Origin: CAYPYI01 sp964415085 | GTDB taxonomy: Bacteria; Bacillota; Clostridia; Tissierellales; Tissierellaceae | NCBI GenBank assembly: GCA_964415085.1 | Contig: CAYPYI010000050.1 | Location: forward strand, 1-10,304 | DNA length: 10,304 nucleotides | Direction of reading: 5' to 3' | In this document: positions 1 through 6,694 of the stretch, in pieces | Position numbering within the stretch: position 1 is the first letter of the stretch | Layout: each line of letters begins with the position of its first letter | Program-made: the position numbers and the translations under genes | Notes under the pieces: model-generated | What the model was told of the DNA's origin: nothing | What the model saw: the letters and a program-made list of their open reading frames with translations, nothing else | The model's database searches: none

Positions 1-192
1 ACGAAAAGGTTCACTTACCGCTGCTTCCTTCCGGACCTGACGGGGTTCATGAGTTCTCGTTGCGCAGGACCCAACTGTCAACACCACTTACACAGGGCAG
101 ACTCAGAAATGAAAAAGCCTACCTTAGGACTTCGACCCTACTATAGCGGATTGTAGGTTATAGGGGGCCGCTAGGTCCCCATCTAGTACGGC
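1..192 (-). ncRNA. ffs: Signal recognition particle RNA, large bacterial type, 3' end cut by the window edge
   Basis: This is the RNA core of the signal recognition particle, which binds Ffh and targets nascent membrane and secreted proteins to FtsY and the translocon. Read on the minus strand, helix 8 is unmistakable: GTCC, then the GGAA tetraloop (plus positions 32-29), then GGAAGCAGC, followed by GGTAAGTG. Upstream of this S domain the strand carries a long 5' segment beginning GCCGTACTAGATGGGG and containing TAACC and AATCCGCTATAG. It resembles the Alu domain of the ~265-270-nt SRP RNAs of Bacillus and Clostridium, so this is the large form, not a 4.5S RNA. About 192 nt are visible; the 3' strand that would close the terminal helix lies beyond position 1. 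The 5' end at 192 is inferred by analogy with clostridial homologues starting GCCGTGC. It lies just after tRNA-Ser on the same strand and very probably shares its promoter. Confidence 0.93.
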
Positions 193-194
193 AA

Positions 195-285
195 TGGCGG
201 AGAGAGAGGGATTCGAACCCTCGAAACCCGTTAGAGTTTACCCGCTTTCCAGGCGAGCGCCTTCAACCAGCTCGACCATCTCTCC
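195..285 (-). tRNA. tRNA-Ser (anticodon GGA)
   Basis: A class II tRNA read on the minus strand. The acceptor arms GGAGAGA and TCTCTCC pair, followed by discriminator G and an encoded CCA (positions 197-195). The anticodon stem CTCGC/GCGGG encloses the loop CTGGAAA; the anticodon GGA is at plus positions 250-248 and reads UCC and UCU. There is a long variable arm, as expected for serine tRNA, and a T arm with GGTTCGAATCC. Length is 91 nt with CCA. A near-consensus promoter lies just upstream (305-333), and the SRP RNA begins only 2 nt downstream, so the two RNAs are probably cut from one precursor. Confidence 0.96.
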
Positions 286-304
286 ATGATATATACACTT
301 CTAG

Positions 305-333
305 ATTATATGATAAAATAATAAATAAGTCAA
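305..333 (-). promoter_or_regulatory. Strong sigma-A-type promoter of the tRNA-Ser/ffs unit
   Basis: On the minus strand the -35 box TTGACT (plus 333-328) and the -10 box TATAAT (310-305) are separated by exactly 17 bp, one mismatch from consensus overall. Transcription would start near position 298, about a dozen bases before the tRNA 5' end, which fits a stable-RNA promoter. Confidence 0.85.
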
Positions 334-558
334 GAAGAAGGCCTGTATTATGTAAATAATTAAGTGGAAATTACCAGGCAAGTATGTTTAAATACAAGCT
401 TATATGATTTATAAAATAAATGATACATCAACTAAGCTTTAATATAAAAACTTAATTGAAATTACTGGGACTATATTAAAAATGCATGTATTAATGATAT
501 GATAGATAATAAAGGTTAAGATAAGAAAGAGTATAACTTGTAAGATTAGAATAAATAG

Positions 559-587
559 ATGTAATAATACGGATTATTTGTTATAAT
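559..587 (+). promoter_or_regulatory. Candidate extended -10 promoter for dnaX
   Basis: TG (579-580), one base, then a perfect TATAAT (582-587) forms an extended -10 element. Seventeen bases upstream is ATGTAA (559-564), a poor -35 box, as is usual when an extended -10 is present. A second TATAAT overlaps at 588-593. A start near 594 would leave a leader of about 25 nt containing the dnaX ribosome binding site. Confidence 0.5.
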
Positions 588-619
588 TATAATCATTAAA
601 AGGATGTAGGTGAGAAAAT

Positions 620-2296
620 ATGTATCAAGCACTTTATAGAAAATATAGACCTAAAAGTTTTGATGATTTATTAGGTCAAGAACATGTAAATACGACTTTA
701 AAAAATCAAATAAAAAATGACAATATAGGGCATGCATATTTATTTTCCGGTACTAGAGGTACGGGGAAAACTTCTGCAGCAAAGATATTTTCAAGAGCTG
801 TCAACTGTCTAGATCCAGTAGATGGAAATCCATGTAATAAATGTAGTAACTGCCTAGAGATATTAGAAGACTCTACAATGGATGTTATAGAAATGGATGC
901 GGCTAGTAATAATAGTGTTGAAGATATTAGGGATTTAAGAGAAAAAGTAATATATCCACCAGCAAAGATTAAGAAGAAGGTCTATATAATAGATGAGGTG
1001 CATATGCTTTCAAAAGGAGCTTTTAATGCTTTACTTAAGACATTAGAAGAACCACCAAAGCATTTGATCTTTATACTAGCTACAACAGAACCAGAGAGAT
1101 TACCACAGACAATACTATCAAGATGTCAAAGATTTGATTTTAAGCGTATAACTAATAAGGATATAATCTTAAATATGCAAAAAATCATTGAAAATGAAGA
1201 TGTTAAAGTAGATATAGATGTATTAAAATTAATAGCTAGAAACTCTGATGGAGCTATGAGAGATGCACTAAGTTTACTTGATCAGTGTATATCTTTTGAT
1301 AAAGATGAGATTACTTATGAAGATGCAATAGATATATTAGGTGTCACAAATATCGATTTAATATTTGATTTAGTTGATGATATTAATAATAAAGATATGG
1401 AAAAAACCCTAATGCAAATAGATAACATTATTCAAGATGGTAAGGATATACAACAATTTATTAAAGATTTAATAGTTCATTTTAGAAATATAATGATAGT
1501 TAAATCTTCAAAGGATTCTAAAGATATACTTGAAATAGATAACTTTGATAGATATAAAGAACAATCAAATAGTATGGATTTAGATTTTATAATGAATTGT
1601 TTAGATTTACTTACTGAAGCCGAAGGAAAGACAAAATGGACATCTCAAGGAAGAATTATTCTTGAAATGGTAATAATAAAAATGGTTCAACTTACAAATA
1701 CATTATCATTAATTGAAAGAATAGAAAGAGTTGAAGATTTAATATCAACAGGAGATATTGGTATTTCTAATAAAACTGTAGAAAAACCAAATATTATTAA
1801 GGAAGAAATAAATCAAACTAATAATACTATCTCTTCAGCTACTACTTCTAGTTCATCTTCACCAAATGAAGAAAAGATAGATAAAAAAATAGAAAAAGTA
1901 GAAACTGAAAAAGTTACAAAGTCTAAACCTGAAGTAACTGGAGATATAGATTTAAATACTATACAAAAAGAATGGAAAAACATTCTGGAAAGAATTAGAA
2001 CTGAAAAAATAAATATATATGCTCTAATTATGGAAGGAAGTGTGGTAGATTTTCATAATAATGTAATAGTAGTAAATTATGATGATGGATTTGGATTCCA
2101 TAAAGAAGCTGTAAGTTCAGAAAAGAATAAAACTTTTGTAGAGGGAATTGTTTCCTCATACTTTGGTAGAGACTTAATACTAGACTTTACTATTGGTAAA
2201 AAAAAAGTAATTAATGAAGAACAAATAGCTAAAGAAAATACAGATATAGAAAAAGCCATAGATTTATTTGGCCAAGACATAGTAAATATAAAATAG
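620..2296 (+). CDS. dnaX: DNA polymerase III subunit gamma/tau (clamp loader)
   Basis: This is the AAA+ motor subunit of the clamp loader, which uses ATP to load the DnaN clamp and, as tau, couples polymerases to the helicase. The protein is 558 aa. Visible landmarks are Walker A GTRGTGKT (residues 44-51), zinc ligands C63, C72, C75 and C78, Walker B VYIIDEVHML (121-130), sensor 1 ATTEP (154-158), the SRC arginine finger R168, and sensor 2 GAMRDA with R214. Clamp-loader domain III follows to about 380. A Ser/Thr-rich then Lys/Glu-rich linker (about 383-442) leads to the tau-type C-terminal domain (about 443-558). The ATG follows AGGTGAG at 608-614. An A7 run at 1883-1889 lies in the linker, where loss of one A would give an immediate stop (see findings). 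It is the first gene of the dnaX-ybaB-recR block. Confidence 0.97.
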   Translation: MYQALYRKYRPKSFDDLLGQEHVNTTLKNQIKNDNIGHAYLFSGTRGTGKTSAAKIFSRAVNCLDPVDGNPCNKCSNCLEILEDSTMDVIEMDAASNNSVEDIRDLREKVIYPPAKIKKKVYIIDEVHMLSKGAFNALLKTLEEPPKHLIFILATTEPERLPQTILSRCQRFDFKRITNKDIILNMQKIIENEDVKVDIDVLKLIARNSDGAMRDALSLLDQCISFDKDEITYEDAIDILGVTNIDLIFDLVDDINNKDMEKTLMQIDNIIQDGKDIQQFIKDLIVHFRNIMIVKSSKDSKDILEIDNFDRYKEQSNSMDLDFIMNCLDLLTEAEGKTKWTSQGRIILEMVIIKMVQLTNTLSLIERIERVEDLISTGDIGISNKTVEKPNIIKEEINQTNNTISSATTSSSSSPNEEKIDKKIEKVETEKVTKSKPEVTGDIDLNTIQKEWKNILERIRTEKINIYALIMEGSVVDFHNNVIVVNYDDGFGFHKEAVSSEKNKTFVEGIVSSYFGRDLILDFTIGKKKVINEEQIAKENTDIEKAIDLFGQDIVNIK

Positions 2297-2309
2297 GAGG
2301 AAGATATAT

Positions 2310-2645
2310 ATGGGTAGAAAAGGATTCCCAGGAATGGGTGGAAATATGGGTAATATGATGAAACAAGTACAAAAGATGCAAAAACAAATGGAGACAATGG
2401 AAGAAGATTTAAAAGAAAAAGAAGTAGAAGCATCAGTAGGTGGCGGAGTAGTAAAAGCTGTAGTTAATGGTAAAAAAGAATTAATAAAAATAGAAATAGA
2501 GCCAACTGCAGTAGATCCTGAAGATGTTGATATGCTAGAAGACTTAATACTTGCAGCAGTAAATGAAGCTATGAGAAAAGCTGAAGATATGGTTGAAAGT
2601 GAAATGAAAAAGATTACAGGTGGACTTAATATACCAGGACTGTAA
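2310..2645 (+). CDS. ybaB: YbaB/EbfC family nucleoid-associated protein
   Basis: A small dimeric DNA-binding protein of the YbaB/EbfC family, which coats or bends DNA and is almost always encoded between dnaX and recR. The protein is 111 aa, normal for the family. The N-terminus is rich in Gly and Met (MGRKGFPGMGGNMGNMM), followed by an amphipathic helix (about 15-45, KQVQKMQKQMETMEEDLKEK). The conserved core then reads VEASVGGGVVKAVVNGKKELIKIEIEP and later DLILAAVNEAMRKAED. The ATG sits 9 bases after AGGAGG (2295-2300), a site that overlaps the dnaX stop codon, so translational coupling is likely. Assignment rests on both sequence and gene order; the cellular role of the family is still loosely defined. 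Confidence 0.95.
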   Translation: MGRKGFPGMGGNMGNMMKQVQKMQKQMETMEEDLKEKEVEASVGGGVVKAVVNGKKELIKIEIEPTAVDPEDVDMLEDLILAAVNEAMRKAEDMVESEMKKITGGLNIPGL

Positions 2646-2660
2646 AATAGGGGGATTTTT

Positions 2661-3260
2661 ATGGAGCAGTACGCATTACCAATAGCTAATTTAATAGACC
2701 AATTATCTAAATTACCAGGAATAGGTAGAAAGACTGCCCAAAGATTAGCTTTTTTCATATTAGATATGGAAAATTCAGAAGCAGAAAAACTTGCAAATTC
2801 AATAATACAGGCAAAAGAGGATATAAAACTTTGTAGTGTATGTTGTAATTTAACAGATGTTGATCCATGTAATATCTGTAGTGATACTAGCCGAGATAAA
2901 TCTTTAATATGTGTTCTTGAAAATGCAAAAGATGTAATTGCTATGGAAAGATCTAAAGAGTATAAAGGTGAATATCATGTACTACATGGAGTAATATCTC
3001 CAATGGATAATATAGGTCCAAATGATATAAGAATAAAAGAATTACTTCAAAGACTATCATCAGATGATGTAAAGGAGATAATTCTTGCAACAAATCCTAC
3101 AGTAGAAGGTGAAGCTACAGCTTTATATATTGCAAAAATTATAAAACCTTTAGGAGTAAAGGTTAGTAGAATTGCGCATGGAATTCCTGTAGGAGCAGAT
3201 TTAGAGTATTTTGATGAGGTTACATTATCAAAAGCTATGGAAAATAGAAGACAGTTATAA
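2661..3260 (+). CDS. recR: Recombination mediator protein RecR
   Basis: RecR works with RecO (and RecF) to load RecA on SSB-coated single-stranded DNA during gap repair. At 199 aa it has the usual length. The order of elements is canonical: helix-hairpin-helix LPGIGRKTAQRLAF (18-31), a C4 zinc finger with C58, C61, C70 and C73, then a Toprim domain from about 81 (ICVLENAKDVIAMERS, later ILATNPTVEGEATALYIA), and a C-terminal segment with RIAHGIPVGADLEYFDEVTLSKAMENR. The ATG follows GGGGG at 2650-2654, only 15 bases after ybaB, so it belongs to the dnaX operon. An intrinsic terminator directly follows. No residue that I would expect in the family is missing. Confidence 0.97.
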   Translation: MEQYALPIANLIDQLSKLPGIGRKTAQRLAFFILDMENSEAEKLANSIIQAKEDIKLCSVCCNLTDVDPCNICSDTSRDKSLICVLENAKDVIAMERSKEYKGEYHVLHGVISPMDNIGPNDIRIKELLQRLSSDDVKEIILATNPTVEGEATALYIAKIIKPLGVKVSRIAHGIPVGADLEYFDEVTLSKAMENRRQL

Positions 3261-3265
3261 AATAT

Positions 3266-3298
3266 GCAGGAGATTTCTAATAGGAATCCCTGCTTTTT
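3266..3298 (+). terminator. Intrinsic terminator after recR
   Basis: GCAGG (3266-3270) pairs with CCTGC (3289-3293), and GATTTC (3272-3277) pairs with GGAATC (3283-3288, one G-T pair), with a single bulged A at 3271 and a TAATA loop. TTTTT follows at 3294-3298. It closes the dnaX-ybaB-recR unit, although the next gene starts only 33 bases later without a clear promoter, so some read-through is plausible. Confidence 0.8.
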
Positions 3299-3330
3299 CA
3301 TATAAAAAATAAATTATTCAAGGAGATATT

Positions 3331-3753
3331 ATGGACCTAGAGTTAAAATTAAGTGGAAAATATAAAGAATTAAAAATAAGACAGATAAATGAATGGAATG
3401 AATATTTAAAAAAGAGATGGGAAGAAAACTTTGCCAGAAGTCTTAGTGATAAAGAAAAAGAAGATATTTTTTTATTAAATGGATTTTTATGGCATATCTT
3501 TAGTTATGATAAGGTGGATTATTTAAAAGAGAATGATGCTAAAGATTCATTTGATAAAATAAATAAAAATTTCCTATATGTTTTTTATCAATTAGAAAAT
3601 GAAGCATACATAATAGAAAATACTAAGAATTTAAAAGCTAGTGATTTTGATGGTCAAGGTGATATTTATATTACTGATAAAGATTTTACATTCACTTATG
3701 TAAATACTCATGAGGAAGGATATTTAGGACCTTATTTTTTCGATAAGACATAA
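3331..3753 (+). CDS. Small soluble protein, possibly DUF4275 family
   Basis: A 140-aa acidic and aromatic-rich protein with no signal peptide or membrane segment. The segment SDKEKEDIFLLNGFLWHIFSYDKVDYLKENDAKDSFD (about residues 39-74) contains a FLWHIFSY motif. It recalls, from memory only, the uncharacterised DUF4275 family of Firmicutes, which has about this length. The C-terminal half (TDKDFTFTYVNTHEEGYLGPYFF) looks like a small beta-rich fold. No catalytic residues can be named. The start is well set by AAGGAG at 3320-3325. It opens the run of six close genes ending at 7783. Coding is certain from the ribosome binding site, length and context; the family assignment is tentative. Confidence 0.7.
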   Translation: MDLELKLSGKYKELKIRQINEWNEYLKKRWEENFARSLSDKEKEDIFLLNGFLWHIFSYDKVDYLKENDAKDSFDKINKNFLYVFYQLENEAYIIENTKNLKASDFDGQGDIYITDKDFTFTYVNTHEEGYLGPYFFDKT

Positions 3754-3778
3754 AAAAAGAATTAAAGGAGTGATTAAT

Positions 3779-4483
3779 TTGATTTTTATAATTTTTTCTA
3801 TAATTTTAATAATTTTAGCAATTTTAGAAAGAAAGATATTTAAAGAAAGAATGAATAAGACGGACAAATCAAAAACAGAGCTAAAAGTAATATATATTCT
3901 TATATATTTAACTCTATTTATAACTTCATATTTTTCAGCAGCAACAACTAAGGGAGTAATTTTTTTATTTATATATTTAAGCCTATTTTTATTAAATGGG
4001 ATTATATCTAAATATATAAAAGATAGAAATACATATATTATTGTTGATTTGGTAATTTTGATTTTAATTATACTATTCTTCTTCCTTTCTCTTAAATATA
4101 TCCTTATAGATATAGGAGTTTTAAATTTAACGTGTATTATACTACTTGCAATTACAAATTCAAAAGAATTTAGAAGACCAATGAAAGATAATATAATATC
4201 AATTGCTATAGGAATATTAATTTTACTAGTTATATATATTCCAAACAAAGATAAGCTAAATGATAGAATATACTCTAGACAGGAACGAGTAGCTAAAGAG
4301 TATTTAAAAGAAAATTTAAATATTGATGCAGATGTTTATAAAGATAATTTTTTAGGGGACACAAAGGGTAAAGATTCTCCTCTAACAGCTTATTATAAAG
4401 ATAAAGATAGTGATCAGATGATTGTTTATAAACTTATTTATAAAAATGATGAGATAATAAAATGTTATGAATTAGATAATTAG
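3779..4483 (+). CDS. Hypothetical six-TM membrane protein with a soluble C-terminal tail
   Basis: I do not recognise a family. From the TTG start the protein is 234 aa. Hydrophobic segments lie at about 1-16, 37-54, 59-78, 86-106, 108-126 and 138-154, then a hydrophilic tail of about 80 residues (155-234) rich in Lys, Asp and Tyr, which could be a small alpha/beta domain (ADVYKDNFLGDTK ... MIVYKLIYKNDEIIKCYEL). A longer frame can start at GTG 3770, but that codon overlaps the ribosome binding site AAAGGAG (3764-3770). TTG at 3779, 8 bases after the site, is the better start. The gene sits 25 bases after its upstream neighbour, and the stop codon of this gene overlaps the ribosome binding site of the next one, so translation is probably coupled. 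Confidence 0.8.
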   Translation: MIFIIFSIILIILAILERKIFKERMNKTDKSKTELKVIYILIYLTLFITSYFSAATTKGVIFLFIYLSLFLLNGIISKYIKDRNTYIIVDLVILILIILFFFLSLKYILIDIGVLNLTCIILLAITNSKEFRRPMKDNIISIAIGILILLVIYIPNKDKLNDRIYSRQERVAKEYLKENLNIDADVYKDNFLGDTKGKDSPLTAYYKDKDSDQMIVYKLIYKNDEIIKCYELDN

Positions 4484-4493
4484 GAGGTAAGTT

Positions 4494-5528
4494 ATGGAAA
4501 AAAGAGCCATATATATTCCAGATATAAGATTTGAAGAGATGAATGTATTTAAATTAAATGAAAAGTTACAAGTATTTGAAATGATAAATGATAAAGAAAT
4601 AACTTATGAAAAAGAGGTAGTTTTAAGTGATGATGATTTTTTACTCTTTACTATAGACCAAGATAAAACAGTAAGTGTAATAGAAAATAGAGATAAAATA
4701 AACTTACTTGATTCTGATTATATAAATATAAAAATAAAAAAATTAACAAATGAATTCCTACCCTTAGACCTTTTATTAAAAGCAGATCCTAATGAAAAGT
4801 TAGTAAAAGAGTATGTAGAAGAAGGTGAAGTTTATCTATCATTTTTAGATGACGAATACTTTAGTGACGAGTTAGTAGGTGTAGCGGTAACTGTAAAGGT
4901 TAACAAGAATGATTTAGAAATAAAAAACATTAGTATAAAAGATGAGTTTCAAAATAAAAAGTATGCTAAGAAAATGATTAGTTTTTTAACTGAAATAGCT
5001 AAAGAAGAAGCTTATGATAATTTAATTATAGCTACAGGAAACTCAAGTATAAATCAACTTGCCTTATATCAAAAATGTGGCTTTTCAATAGATCATATTA
5101 AAAAAGATTTTTTTACATTAAACTATGATGAAGAGATAATAGAAAATAATATAATATGCAAGGATATGATTGTGCTTAAGAAGAAATTAAGTAATAAAAG
5201 AGACTTAAAAATACCATATATATACAGACATTTTAAAGGGAAAGAGTATGTAACAATGGCTATAAGTTATCCTAAAAAGGATATAGAGGAAATTAATGAA
5301 GATATATTAAAAGCTATTCATACAGAAAGTCATAAAAATATAAATATATATAAATCTAAAGATTTATATTTTCATGATGAGCTAATTGATAAAAGCCAAC
5401 TTGTAATCTACAAAACGCTTTATGATGATAGTGGTATATTTGCAAGACCAAAAGAAATGTTTTTATCATTGGTAGATAAGAGTAAATACCCTGATATAAA
5501 AATAAAATATAGGTTTGAAGAAATCTAA
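4494..5528 (+). CDS. YvbK-like GNAT acetyltransferase fused to a C-terminal DUF1653 domain
   Basis: A 344-aa soluble protein in three parts. Residues 1-77 form an acidic region I do not recognise. Residues about 78-232 match the GNAT subfamily of B. subtilis YvbK: IKIKKLTNEFLPLDLLLKADP, then LEIKNISIKDEFQNKK, ATGNSSINQLALYQKCGF (180-197), KDFFTLNY and the ICKDMI end. Residues about 243-344 match DUF1653: YRHFKGKEY (244-252) and LVIYKTLYDDSGIFARPKEMF (303-323), with a longer middle than usual. The acetyl-CoA-binding loop, normally Q-x-x-G-x-G/A, reads QNKKYA (153-158), so its key glycine is gone and activity is uncertain. YvbK substrates are unknown to me. The start is fixed by AGGAGGT (4482-4488), which overlaps the upstream stop codon. 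Confidence 0.88.
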   Translation: MEKRAIYIPDIRFEEMNVFKLNEKLQVFEMINDKEITYEKEVVLSDDDFLLFTIDQDKTVSVIENRDKINLLDSDYINIKIKKLTNEFLPLDLLLKADPNEKLVKEYVEEGEVYLSFLDDEYFSDELVGVAVTVKVNKNDLEIKNISIKDEFQNKKYAKKMISFLTEIAKEEAYDNLIIATGNSSINQLALYQKCGFSIDHIKKDFFTLNYDEEIIENNIICKDMIVLKKKLSNKRDLKIPYIYRHFKGKEYVTMAISYPKKDIEEINEDILKAIHTESHKNINIYKSKDLYFHDELIDKSQLVIYKTLYDDSGIFARPKEMFLSLVDKSKYPDIKIKYRFEEI

Positions 5529-5541
5529 ATAGGAGATAATA

Positions 5542-6075
5542 ATGAAAGAGAAAGATGATTATATATTTAAAATATCAACAAAGATAGAAAAAAAAGATTA
5601 TAAAAAATTTGTATATATAACAACATATTTTAAGGATTTAAAAAGATTAATACTATTTACTTTATTAATTTTATCATTAGCAATCTTTTTAAATATAGAT
5701 GAGATAGATATAGTAAAAAAATCTTTTTTTACATTTATATTTTTTATAGCTATAACTATAATATCTCAAGTAATAAGAATAAATAATAAAATTAATAAAA
5801 GAATAAAAACAGATAAATTGGGAATGTTTGATTTAAAAACAGATTTATATTTTTATGATGAAGAAATTAATATAATAGATGAGGAGAAAAAATCTAATAT
5901 ATATTTAAAATATTCAGAAATATATAAATTAATAGAAACTAAAGATTATTATTTATTTTACCTAAACTATAATCAAGCAAGTATTTTAAGAAAAAGAGAT
6001 ATAAATAAAAAAGAAGATTTTAATAACTTTATAAAAGCTAAATTTCAAAATAATTATAAATATATTAATATGTAA
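5542..6075 (+). CDS. YcxB-like membrane protein
   Basis: A 177-aa protein with a cytoplasmic N-terminal strand region (1-32), two membrane segments (about 36-51 and 62-80) separated by a short acidic loop, and a C-terminal domain (about 95-165). The tail pattern, FYDEEINIIDEEKKSNIYLKYSEIYKLIETKDYYLFYLNYNQASILRKRDI, is that of the YcxB-like C-terminal domain, where a beta-sheet ends in a 'xxLFYxxxxAxILxKRDI' stretch. The function of this family is unknown; the architecture suggests a membrane-anchored PH-like sensor or scaffold, which is inference. The start follows AGGAG at 5531-5535, and the gap to the gene before is 13 bases. Codons are extremely A/T-rich here, but in line with the neighbours. 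Confidence 0.78.
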   Translation: MKEKDDYIFKISTKIEKKDYKKFVYITTYFKDLKRLILFTLLILSLAIFLNIDEIDIVKKSFFTFIFFIAITIISQVIRINNKINKRIKTDKLGMFDLKTDLYFYDEEINIIDEEKKSNIYLKYSEIYKLIETKDYYLFYLNYNQASILRKRDINKKEDFNNFIKAKFQNNYKYINM

Positions 6076-6090
6076 ATGAGGAGTGTAAGA

Positions 6091-6663
6091 ATGGATCAGA
6101 TGAGAAGAAAAGATAGACAAATGGATGAAGAATTTGCAAGATATGTAATTGAAAAATCAGACTATGGAAACCTTTCAGTTGTTGATCATAATAACAATCC
6201 TTACATAGTGCCATTATCCTTAGCTATAGATGATGACAACTTATATTTTCATTCAGCTAAAGAAGGATTAAAAACAAGACTACTTGAAGATGGTAAAAAT
6301 GTATGCATATCTTTTATAACTGATGTTAAAGTTCCAGATAATTATACAAATGAAGAATTAGATATAATAGTTAAAGATAAAGATAAAACTAAAGTCTTAA
6401 TTAGTAGTGTTTTTACCACTGAATTTGCATCTACCATAGTTTATGGTAGAGTATATTTAGTTGAAAACTATGATGAGAAAGTAAAAGCTATGAGGCTTAT
6501 ATGTGAAAAATACACAAAAGAAAAAATGGATTATTTTGAACAAGCTATAGAGTTTGGTATGAAAAGAACCAATGTATATAAAGTTAAGATAGATGAAATT
6601 ATGTCAAAAAGAAAAAAATACAATGAAAATAAAGAAGAATTAAAATGGCAAAAGAAGGACTAG
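6091..6663 (+). CDS. NimA-like pyridoxamine 5'-phosphate oxidase family flavoprotein
   Basis: A 190-aa protein of the split-barrel FMN-binding fold. The opening MRRKDRQMDEEFARYVIEKSDYGNLSV, then NPYIVPLSLAIDDDNLYFHSAKEG (36-59) and FASTIVYGRVYLV (112-124), are the marks of the NimA/PPOX-like group found widely in anaerobes. Some members reduce 5-nitroimidazoles, but most are uncharacterised, so resistance should not be assumed. The usual His residue is present in LYFHSAKEG. An in-frame ATG at 6076 directly abuts the previous stop codon, but the ribosome binding site GAGGAG (6078-6083) lies downstream of it and fits ATG 6091 with a 7-base gap. The C-terminal tail (172-190) is lysine-rich. It is part of the six-gene run. 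Confidence 0.87.
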   Translation: MDQMRRKDRQMDEEFARYVIEKSDYGNLSVVDHNNNPYIVPLSLAIDDDNLYFHSAKEGLKTRLLEDGKNVCISFITDVKVPDNYTNEELDIIVKDKDKTKVLISSVFTTEFASTIVYGRVYLVENYDEKVKAMRLICEKYTKEKMDYFEQAIEFGMKRTNVYKVKIDEIMSKRKKYNENKEELKWQKKD

Positions 6664-6694
6664 AAAATTTATGATATAAGTAGGAGGGATAAAA

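Larger units (their letters stand above)
286..619. other. Divergent AT-rich intergenic region between tRNA-Ser and dnaX
   Basis: This 334-nt stretch has no open reading frame with a ribosome binding site. It holds the outward-facing tRNA/ffs promoter at 305-333 and a candidate extended -10 promoter for dnaX at 579-587. Between them lies AT-rich sequence with one imperfect direct repeat (359-378 and 451-469, both containing GAAATTAC followed by a G-rich triplet). No hairpin with a T tract and no riboswitch-like fold was recognised by eye. Confidence 0.6.

Noticed and set aside
2198..2206. A9 run near the end of dnaX as the tau/gamma slippage site
   Set aside because: Slippage there would stop at about residue 529-531 of 558, removing only the last part of the tau domain; that does not give a gamma-like product. 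It may still cause low-level transcript errors.
2077..2758. Two overlapping minus-strand reading frames (2077-2433 and 2264-2758) opposite dnaX, ybaB and recR
   Set aside because: They are antisense to three firmly identified genes, have no ribosome binding site, and their composition (Ser/Phe/Ile-rich) is that of reverse-read coding DNA.
3278..3306. TATAAA at 3301-3306 as a promoter for the six-gene run
   Set aside because: The hexamer 17 bp upstream (TAATAG) is not a -35 box, and there is no extended -10; read-through of the recR terminator is equally likely.
3724..4248. Minus-strand frame of 174 codons opposite the six-TM protein gene
   Set aside because: Hydrophobic only because it mirrors an AT-rich membrane-protein gene; no ribosome binding site, and the plus-strand gene fits the operon.
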